DNA of 12,917 nucleotides from Lysobacteraceae bacterium (lineage in GTDB: Bacteria > Pseudomonadota > Gammaproteobacteria > Xanthomonadales > Xanthomonadaceae). The stretch is taken from contig DMID01000183.1 in the NCBI GenBank assembly GCA_003449195.1, positions 1 through 12,917 on the forward strand. The letters run 5' to 3'. The translations under genes were made by a program, and so were the position numbers. The notes beneath the pieces are model-generated. The model made no database searches, was not told where the DNA came from, and saw only the letters and a program-made list of their open reading frames with translations. Numbering within the stretch: the stretch's first letter is position 1; each line of letters opens with the position of its first letter. Positions 6,364 to 12,086 of the stretch are shown here, one piece after another.

Positions 6364-7437
6364 TTACTTGGCGGAATCGGCGGCGGCCGGCGCGGGCTCG
6401 GCCTCATGCATGTCGTGCATGCCGGCCATGTCATGCATGTCGTGTGCGGCAGCCTCGCCGTCGCCGTGCGCTTCCATGGCAGCGGCATGGCTGGCGGCCC
6501 CCATGTAGTGGCCGCCGGTGCAAGGCACGGACGCATCCACGCACATGCGCAGCACCGCGTCGTAAAGACCCTTGTCCACGCTGCCGAAATACTGCACGGG
6601 CTTGGCCACCACGGACTGTTCGTCGTAGGGGCGCTGCGGATCCTTCAGGGCTTCCATCGACAGGAACGCATTGCGGTCCAACCCGTCCTTGCCGGCCTTT
6701 ACCTTGTCCAGCCACTGCTCGAAGCCGGCCTCGTCCACGCCATGGAACTTGAAGCGCATGCCGGAGAAATTGGCACCGCTGTAATTGGCGGAGAAGCCCT
6801 CGTACTCGCCCGGCTTGTTGATCACCGCGTGCAGCTTGGTCTGCATGCCCGGCATCGAATAGATCTGGCCGGCCAGTGCGGGGATGAAGAACGAATTCAT
6901 CACGGTGGTGCCGGTGATGCTGAACTCGATCGGGCGATCGACCGGTGCGGCCAGCTCGTTGACCACCGCCACGCCCTGTTCCGGATAGATGAACAGCCAG
7001 CGGTCGCGCATCGCCACTACCTGCACCTGCAGCGGCTTGACGTCGGTGGGGATCGCGCGCCCTTCGCTGATGCGCTCGAGCGGACGGTAGGGGTCCAGCC
7101 GGTGCGTGTAGATCCAGGTCAGCGACGCCAGGATGATGATGATGACGATCGAAGCACCCCACGCGACGAATTCCACCTTGTTGGAGTGGTGGAACTCGGG
7201 TTCGTAGGTGGCCTCCTCGTTCGAGGCCCGGTAACGCCAGGCGAAGAACAGGCTGAGCCCGATCACCGGCACGATGATGACCAGCATCAGCAGGAAGGCC
7301 ACGGTGATCAGGTGCGCCTGCTGGGCGGCCATGTCGCCGGAAGGCTTGAGCACGACGCCGCTGCAGCCCGTCAACAAGGCTCCGAGGAGCGGCAACGACC
7401 ATGCGCGCGCGGGCGACACGAACTTCTTGGGAATCAT
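6364..7437 (-). CDS. cyoA: Cytochrome bo3 ubiquinol oxidase subunit II, lipoprotein
   Basis: Subunit II of the bo3 oxidase, 357 aa (E. coli 315). A lipoprotein signal peptide ends in LLTGC, so C25 should be lipidated and processed by LspA, encoded nearby. Two TM helices follow (about 40-62 and 84-106), then a periplasmic cupredoxin domain with FIYPEQGVAVVNE, TGTTVMNSFFIP and MPGMQTKLHAVINKPGEYEG. The CuA cysteine/histidine ligands are absent, as expected for a quinol oxidase. The motif that reads MDWKWFFIYPEQG in E. coli is MRDRWLFIYPEQG here, so one tryptophan is lost. The last 50 residues are rich in His and Met (7 His and 6 Met between 310 and 344). I chose the ATG at 7437 because it gives a standard lipoprotein leader with GGA 6 nt upstream. 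ATGs at 7470 and 7539 add a leader that would spoil it. First gene of cyoABCD-SURF1. Confidence 0.97.
   Translation of the reverse strand: MIPKKFVSPARAWSLPLLGALLTGCSGVVLKPSGDMAAQQAHLITVAFLLMLVIIVPVIGLSLFFAWRYRASNEEATYEPEFHHSNKVEFVAWGASIVIIIILASLTWIYTHRLDPYRPLERISEGRAIPTDVKPLQVQVVAMRDRWLFIYPEQGVAVVNELAAPVDRPIEFSITGTTVMNSFFIPALAGQIYSMPGMQTKLHAVINKPGEYEGFSANYSGANFSGMRFKFHGVDEAGFEQWLDKVKAGKDGLDRNAFLSMEALKDPQRPYDEQSVVAKPVQYFGSVDKGLYDAVLRMCVDASVPCTGGHYMGAASHAAAMEAHGDGEAAAHDMHDMAGMHDMHEAEPAPAAADSAK
6404..6444 (-). repeat. 14-bp direct repeat in the CyoA His/Met tail
   Basis: The 14-mer TCATGCATGTCGTG occurs at 6404-6417 and 6431-6444, exactly 27 bp apart. In the cyoA frame this is a 9-residue period, giving HDMHDMAGM followed by HDMHE. 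It looks like a small in-frame duplication that enlarged a metal-binding-like tail. Confidence 0.7.
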
Positions 7438-7487
7438 GTTCGATCCGGTTTCAGTGGATGTCGAAGGCATCAGCTCCGCCCCGTCGT

Positions 7488-7501
7488 GCCTCGTGCGAGG
7501 C
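7488..7501. other. Small dyad in the cyoA leader
   Basis: GCCTC (7488-7492) and GAGGC (7497-7501) form a 5-bp stem with a GTGC loop, in the untranslated region 51-64 nt before the chosen cyoA start. It could be an RNA hairpin or a DNA operator. The stem is short and may be chance. Confidence 0.2.
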
Positions 7502-7509
7502 CAGCCGCA

Positions 7510-7519
7510 GGCACGTGCC
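7510..7519. promoter_or_regulatory. Palindrome GGCACGTGCC upstream of cyoA
   Basis: This perfect 10-bp palindrome lies about 73 nt before the chosen cyoA ATG and about 30 nt downstream of the proposed -10 box. The position would suit a repressor or roadblock site, but I do not recognise a known operator. Such palindromes can occur by chance in GC-rich DNA. Confidence 0.25.
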
Positions 7520-7528
7520 AGAGGCTCG

Positions 7529-7542
7529 ACAGACGTCACTGT
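7529..7542. promoter_or_regulatory. Inverted repeat ACAG-N6-CTGT at the proposed cyoA start site
   Basis: The half-sites ACAG (7529-7532) and CTGT (7539-7542) flank a centre containing GACGTC. With the -10 box at 7549-7554, transcription would begin near 7542, so the dyad covers the +1 region, where a repressor would block initiation. Half-sites are only 4 bp and no regulator family is recognised. Confidence 0.22.
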
Positions 7543-7548
7543 ATGTTC

Positions 7549-7578
7549 ATTTTACGCGCCAAGCCCGCCTTAAATAAA
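7549..7578 (-). promoter_or_regulatory. Possible sigma70 promoter for cyoABCD-SURF1
   Basis: On the minus strand, TAAAAT (7554-7549) matches the -10 consensus at 5 of 6. TTTATT (7578-7573), 18 nt upstream, is a poor -35. This is the most AT-rich stretch between the tRNA terminator and cyoA. The implied 5' untranslated region is about 105 nt. The weak -35 suggests an activator or another promoter. Confidence 0.35.
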
Positions 7579-7618
7579 GTGTCGGCATCAGTCATTGATC
7601 GTGGACATTGCACATACG

Positions 7619-7650
7619 AAAAAACCGGACAGGAAAGCCCTGCCCGGTTT
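7619..7650 (-). terminator. Intrinsic terminator after tRNA-Thr
   Basis: On the minus strand, AAACCGG (7650-7644) pairs with CCGGTTT (7628-7622), and CAGG (7642-7639) pairs with CCTG (7633-7630). There is one internal G/T wobble and a 5-nt loop, and the T-run is at 7624-7619. It lies 13 nt after the tRNA CCA end and would also end any read-through from ispH. The plus strand has T6 at 7655-7660 just past the stem, so the element may work in both directions. It insulates the cyo promoter. Confidence 0.85.
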
Positions 7651-7663
7651 CTCGTTTTTTGCC

Positions 7664-7739
7664 TGGTGCCGGAAATAGGAATCGAACCTACGACCTACGC
7701 ATTACGAATGCGCCGCTCTACCAACTGAGCTATTCCGGC
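7664..7739 (-). tRNA. tRNA-Thr (anticodon CGT)
   Basis: The 76-nt cloverleaf has acceptor GCCGGAA/TTCCGGC, D-arm GCTC-AGTTGGTA-GAGC, anticodon stem GCGCA/TGCGT with loop TTCGTAA (anticodon CGT, reads ACG), a 5-nt variable loop, T-arm GTAGG-TTCGATT-CCTAT, discriminator A and an encoded CCA. It is a single tRNA gene between ispH and the cyo operon. Its own promoter starts at the ispH stop and its own terminator follows. Confidence 0.97.
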
Positions 7740-7749
7740 GGGGGACGCG

Positions 7750-7779
7750 ATTGTAGGGGGCCATCTACTGCGCGGTCAA
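7750..7779 (-). promoter_or_regulatory. Sigma70 promoter of tRNA-Thr, overlapping the ispH stop codon
   Basis: TTGACC (-35, 7779-7774) and TACAAT (-10, 7755-7750) each match consensus at 5 of 6 and are separated by 18 nt. The TGA stop of ispH lies within the -35 box. Transcription should start near 7743, only a few nt before the mature tRNA 5' end at 7739. The stretch after the -10 is CGCGTCCCCC, a GC-rich discriminator typical of stringently controlled stable-RNA promoters. Confidence 0.75.
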
Positions 7780-8726
7780 TCGACAAGCCGCACGCGCAAC
7801 TCCTTGGGCAGGGCGAACACCATCGATTCGGGCTCCCCATCCAGTTCGGCCACGTTGTCGGCGCCCAGTTCGGCCAAGCGGGCAATCACGCCCTGCACCA
7901 GCACGTCCGGCGCGGAAGCCCCCGCCGTGACGCCGATGGCGCGGCGCCCCTCCACCCACTCCGGCCGGATTTCGGCCGCGCCGTCGATGAGATGGGCCTG
8001 CACGCCTTCGCGCTGGGCCAGTTCGCGCAGGCGATTGGAATTGGAGCTGTTCGGCGAACCGACCACCAGCACCAGGTCGCAATGCCGCGCCAGATCGCGC
8101 ACCGCATCCTGCCGGTTCTGGGTGGCATAGCAGATGTCGTCGTTCTTCGGCCCTTGCAATGCAGGGAATTTCGCCCGCAAGGCCTCGATCACGCCGATGG
8201 TGTCGTCCACCGACAGCGTGGTCTGGGTGGTGTAGGCAAGATTGCCGGGCTGCGCCACCTGCAACACGGCCACGTCGTCGGTGTCTTCGACCAGATAGAT
8301 GTGCCCGGCACCGGATTCGCGGTTCCACTGCCCCATCGTGCCCTCGACCTCGGGATGGCCTTCGTGGCCGATCAGCACCACGTCGCGGCCGGCACGGCAA
8401 TGGCGCGCCACTTCCAGATGCACCTTGGTGACCAGGGGACAGGTTGCATCGAACACCTTCAGACCGCGCCGATCGGCCTCGGCACGCACCGATTGGGCCA
8501 CGCCGTGTGCGCTGAAGATGACGGTATTGCCGTCCGGCACTTCGTCCAGTTCCTCGACGAAGATCGCGCCGCGCTGCTTGAGGTCTTCGACCACGAAGCG
8601 GTTGTGCACCACCTCGTGGCGCACGTAGATCGGCGCACCGAGCGTTTCGATTGCGCGCTTGACGATCTCGATCGCGCGGTCCACGCCGGCGCAGAAACCG
8701 CGGGGATTGGCCAGCAAAACCTGCAT
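7776..8726 (-). CDS. ispH: 4-hydroxy-3-methylbut-2-enyl diphosphate reductase
   Basis: IspH (LytB) carries out the last step of the MEP pathway, the reductive conversion of HMBPP to isopentenyl and dimethylallyl diphosphate, using an iron-sulfur cluster in the cytoplasm. It has 316 aa, the same length as E. coli IspH. Cluster cysteines are C12 (ANPRGFCAGVDRAI), C96 (FDATCPLV) and C199 (DDICYATQNRQ). Substrate residues H41, H74 (SAHGV), H124 and E126 (GHEGHPEVEGT), T167 (TTQTT) and the GSPNSSNSNRL loop are present. The ATG at 8726 is one nt after the lspA stop and gives the family N terminus MQVLLANPRGFCAG; the extension to 8870 is lspA read in another frame. Its stop lies in the -35 box of the tRNA-Thr promoter. 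The fkpB gene that often sits between lspA and ispH is absent. Confidence 0.98.
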   Translation of the reverse strand: MQVLLANPRGFCAGVDRAIEIVKRAIETLGAPIYVRHEVVHNRFVVEDLKQRGAIFVEELDEVPDGNTVIFSAHGVAQSVRAEADRRGLKVFDATCPLVTKVHLEVARHCRAGRDVVLIGHEGHPEVEGTMGQWNRESGAGHIYLVEDTDDVAVLQVAQPGNLAYTTQTTLSVDDTIGVIEALRAKFPALQGPKNDDICYATQNRQDAVRDLARHCDLVLVVGSPNSSNSNRLRELAQREGVQAHLIDGAAEIRPEWVEGRRAIGVTAGASAPDVLVQGVIARLAELGADNVAELDGEPESMVFALPKELRVRLVD

Positions 8727-8727
8727 G

Positions 8728-9237
8728 TCAGCCCTTCGCCTGTCTGGAGCGGCCGTCGAACAGGCCGAACAAGGCGATGCCGATCGCTCCGCACACGATG
8801 GCCGAATCGGCCACGTTGAACGAAGGCCAGTAATGGTCGCCCACGTACCACTGGATGAAATCCACCACATGGCCGTGGATGAGCCGGTCGATCACGTTGC
8901 CCAGCGCCCCGCCGATCACCAACGCGTACGGCAGGGCCGTGCGCCAGTCGCCGCGCGGCGTGCGCGACAGCCACCATGCCATCAGCCCGCTGATGGCCAC
9001 GGCCAGCGCAGTGAACAGCCAGGTCTGCCAACCGCCGGCATCGCTGAGGAAACTGAAGGCCGCGCCGGTGTTGTAGGTGCGATACCAGTTCCAGAACCCG
9101 TCGATGACCGGCACCGCGCGGAACTCCGGCAGGCTGGCAAGCACCCAGGCCTTGCTTGCCTGGTCCAGGCCGATGACCGCCGCGGACAGCAACAGCCACA
9201 CCAGTGCGTTCGGCTTGACCCGCGCGCCGGCCATCAT
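8728..9237 (-). CDS. lspA: Lipoprotein signal peptidase (signal peptidase II)
   Basis: This inner-membrane aspartyl protease removes signal peptides from prolipoproteins after lipidation, including lipoproteins such as CyoA in this window. It has 169 aa (E. coli 164) with four TM helices. Family blocks are LDQASKAWV (about 24-32), NTGAAFSFL (56-64), GGALGNVIDRLIHGHVVDFI (109-128) and FNVADSAI (140-147). The catalytic aspartate pair is D126 and D144. The ATG at 9237 overlaps the ileS stop by one nt (TGATG), and a second ATG directly follows at 9234, so either codon could start. The frame extending to 9354 lies in ileS and adds an Arg-rich non-homologous leader. ispH begins one nt after its stop. 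Confidence 0.97.
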   Translation of the reverse strand: MMAGARVKPNALVWLLLSAAVIGLDQASKAWVLASLPEFRAVPVIDGFWNWYRTYNTGAAFSFLSDAGGWQTWLFTALAVAISGLMAWWLSRTPRGDWRTALPYALVIGGALGNVIDRLIHGHVVDFIQWYVGDHYWPSFNVADSAIVCGAIGIALFGLFDGRSRQAKG

Positions 9238-12086
9238 CAGAACCACCGCCGGTCTTCGCCGGCGCCGTCGATGTTGTCCACGCAGCGCCCGCACAACTCG
9301 GGATGCTGCGCATGCGCGCCCACGTCGGCGCGGTGCTGCCAGCAGCGCACGCACTTGGGCTTGTCGGTCGGCCGCGCCAGCACGAACACCTCGTCGGCCT
9401 CCACCGGCGACACGCTCACGTCGCCGCTGATGAACAGGAACCGCAGCTCATCGGCCAAAGGCTGCCAGCGCGCGGCCAGCTCCGCATTGGCCGACACTTC
9501 GATCTCGGCATCCAGCGCGGCACCGATCACGCCATTGGCACGCATCGGCTCGAGCACTTTGGCCACCTGTTCGCGCAGGGCCAGCAGGCGGTCGAAATCG
9601 GCAGCCGACAGCGGCGCATCGGCCGGCAGCGGCGCCAGGCCGTCGTACCAGGTGGCGAACAGCACGTTGGCCTCGCGCTTGCCCGGCAGGTAAGCCCACA
9701 ATTCGTCGGCGGTGAAGCTCAGGATCGGCTCGATCCAGCGCACGAACGCCTCGCTGATGCGGTACATCGCGCTCTGCGCCGAGCGCCGGCCGCGCGAATC
9801 CTCGGCCATGGTGTAGAGCCGGTCCTTGGTCACGTCCAGATACAGCGAACCCAGATCCACGCTGCAGAAATTCAGCAGCGTCTGCACGATGGTGGCGAAG
9901 TCGTAGTCGTCGTAGGCGGCCTTGATCTTCTCCTGCACTTCCCACGCGCGATGCACGATCCAGCGGTCCAGCGCCACCATGTCCTCCAGCGGGCGCAGGT
10001 CACGGGCAGGATCGAAGCCGTTGAGGTTGGCCAGCAGGAAGCGCGCGGTATTGCGGATGCGGCGGTAGGCGTCGGCGGTGCGCTTGAGGATCTCCTGCGA
10101 CAGCGACATCTCGTTGCTGTAATCGGTGGAGGCGATCCACAGGCGCAGGATGTCCGCGCCGAGGTTCTTCATGATGTCCTGCGGCTCGATGCCGTTGCCC
10201 AGCGACTTGGACATCTTGCGACCGTGCTCGTCCACGGTGAACCCGTGGGTCAGGCACTGCCGGTACGGCGCGGCCTTGTCGATGGCGATGCCGGTCAGCA
10301 GCGAGGACTGGAACCAGCCGCGATGCTGGTCCGAACCTTCCAGATACAGATCCGCCGGCTTGCCCAGGCCACGCTCGAGCAGCACGCCTTCGTGGGTGAC
10401 GCCCGAATCGAACCAGACATCGAGGATGTCGGTCACCTTGTCGTACTGACCGGCCTCATCGCCCAGCAGTTCGGCCGCATCCAGCGCGTACCACGCGTCG
10501 ATGCCGTCCTTCTCCACCCGGTCGGCCACCTGCCGCATCAGCTCCACGCTGCGCGGGTGCGGCTCGCCGGTTTCCCGATGGATGAACAGCGCAATCGGCA
10601 CACCCCAGGTGCGCTGGCGCGAGATGGTCCAGTCCGGCCGGCCTTCCACCATCGAGGTGATGCGGTTCTGGCCCCAGGCCGGATACCACGTCACGCCCTT
10701 GATCGCCTCCAGCGCATCGCTGCGCAGATGAGCCTGCTCCATCGAGATGAACCACTGCGGCGTGGCACGGAACGCGATCGGCGTCTTGTGCCGCCAGCAG
10801 TGCGGGTAGCTGTGCACGATTTTCGCGAAGGCCAGCAGCGCGCCGTTGCCGCGCAGCACGTCGACGATGGCGTCGTTGGCCTTCCAGATGTGCATGCCGG
10901 CCAGCACCGTGTCGCCGGCCGGCGGCGTGGACGGCAGATAGACGCCGCGCCCGTCCACCGGGTTGAGCTGGGCGGCGGTGTACTTGTCGATCAGGCCATA
11001 GGCCTTGCCGACCACGTAGTCGTCCTGGCCGTGCCCGGGCGCGGTATGCACGGCGCCGGTGCCGTCCTCGGCCGAAACGTGCGCGCCGAGAATGACCGGG
11101 ATGTCGCGTTCACCGTAAAACGGATGCGCCAGCACCGCGCCTTCCAGCGCGGCACCGGACAGCCGTCCGTGCACCGCCATGTCGGTGATGCCGTAGCGCT
11201 GCAGCGCGCGCGCGGCCAGCGGTTCGGCCAGCACCAGCCAGCGGCGCTTGCCTTCGTGCAACGGGCCATCGACCAGCACGTATTCCAGCTCCGGGCCCAG
11301 CGTGACCGCCAGCGAAGCCGGCAGCGTCCATGGCGTGGTGGTCCAGATCGGCACCGAGATCTGGACACCCTCGGGCAATTCAACGCCGAAGCGCCTGGCC
11401 AGCGCCGCGCTGTCACGGGCGACGTAGGCCACGTCGATGGCCGGCGATTCCTTGTCCTGGTACTCAATCTCGGCTTCGGCCAGCGCCGAACCGCAGTCGA
11501 AACACCAGTGCACCGGCTTCACGCCGCGGCTCAGGTGGCCGTTGGCGATGATCTTGGCCAGCGCACGGATCTCGTTGGCCTCGAAACGGAAATCCAGCGT
11601 CTTGTACGGGTTGTCCCAATCGCCGATCACGCCCAGCCGCTTGAAGCCGGTGCGCTGCAGGTCGATCTGTTCGGACGCGTATTCGCGGCACTTCTGGCGG
11701 AACTCGGCCGCGTCGAGCTTGACCCCGACCTTGCCCCACTTCTTCTCGATGGCGATCTCGATCGGCAGGCCGTGGCAATCCCAGCCGGGGATGTAGGGCG
11801 CATCGAAACCGGCCATGTGCCGCGACTTGACGATGATGTCCTTGAGCACCTTGTTGACCGCATGACCCAGGTGCATCGCGCCATTGGCGTAAGGCGGGCC
11901 ATCGTGCAGCACGAAGCGCGGCCGGCCGGCGGCGTGCTTGCGCAACTGGCCGTACAGGTCCTGCGCATACCACTGCTCGAGCATGCCCGGCTCGCGCTTG
12001 GGCAGGTCGCCGCGCATCGGGAAATCGGTGGCAGGCAAATGGAGGGTGGATTTGTAGTCTTGGCTCACGACTGTCTCTGCCGTCAC
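9237..12086 (-). CDS. ileS: Isoleucine--tRNA ligase
   Basis: IleRS charges tRNA-Ile and edits mischarged valine in the cytoplasm. It has 949 aa (E. coli 938), a class I synthetase. Motifs in order: PPYANGAMHLGH with HIGH-type H72-LGH75; WDCHGLPIE; editing (CP1) domain with TTTPWTLPASLAV and GTGAVHTAPGHGQDDY; KMSKS at 624-628; C-terminal zinc finger C912, C915, C932, C935 (CVRC and CGRC). The GTG at 12086 is used because it overlaps the ribF stop by 4 nt (GTGA). A second GTG at 12068 would give MSQDYKSTLHLP, which fits the E. coli start MSDYKSTLNLP better and may be the true one. Neither has a strong Shine-Dalgarno. The bacterial-type zinc finger and length suggest the usual mupirocin-sensitive class, judged by family only. 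Confidence 0.97.
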   Translation of the reverse strand: MTAETVVSQDYKSTLHLPATDFPMRGDLPKREPGMLEQWYAQDLYGQLRKHAAGRPRFVLHDGPPYANGAMHLGHAVNKVLKDIIVKSRHMAGFDAPYIPGWDCHGLPIEIAIEKKWGKVGVKLDAAEFRQKCREYASEQIDLQRTGFKRLGVIGDWDNPYKTLDFRFEANEIRALAKIIANGHLSRGVKPVHWCFDCGSALAEAEIEYQDKESPAIDVAYVARDSAALARRFGVELPEGVQISVPIWTTTPWTLPASLAVTLGPELEYVLVDGPLHEGKRRWLVLAEPLAARALQRYGITDMAVHGRLSGAALEGAVLAHPFYGERDIPVILGAHVSAEDGTGAVHTAPGHGQDDYVVGKAYGLIDKYTAAQLNPVDGRGVYLPSTPPAGDTVLAGMHIWKANDAIVDVLRGNGALLAFAKIVHSYPHCWRHKTPIAFRATPQWFISMEQAHLRSDALEAIKGVTWYPAWGQNRITSMVEGRPDWTISRQRTWGVPIALFIHRETGEPHPRSVELMRQVADRVEKDGIDAWYALDAAELLGDEAGQYDKVTDILDVWFDSGVTHEGVLLERGLGKPADLYLEGSDQHRGWFQSSLLTGIAIDKAAPYRQCLTHGFTVDEHGRKMSKSLGNGIEPQDIMKNLGADILRLWIASTDYSNEMSLSQEILKRTADAYRRIRNTARFLLANLNGFDPARDLRPLEDMVALDRWIVHRAWEVQEKIKAAYDDYDFATIVQTLLNFCSVDLGSLYLDVTKDRLYTMAEDSRGRRSAQSAMYRISEAFVRWIEPILSFTADELWAYLPGKREANVLFATWYDGLAPLPADAPLSAADFDRLLALREQVAKVLEPMRANGVIGAALDAEIEVSANAELAARWQPLADELRFLFISGDVSVSPVEADEVFVLARPTDKPKCVRCWQHRADVGAHAQHPELCGRCVDNIDGAGEDRRWF

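Noticed and set aside
7438..7539. Longer CyoA starts at 7539 or 7470
   Set aside because: They would place 34 or 11 extra residues before the lipoprotein signal peptide, and the GGAG before 7470 is only 3 nt from the ATG.
6292..7728. Plus-strand open frame of 478 codons covering cyoA, its leader and part of the tRNA gene
   Set aside because: It crosses a terminator and a tRNA and is antisense to a clear CyoA. The protein shows no family features.
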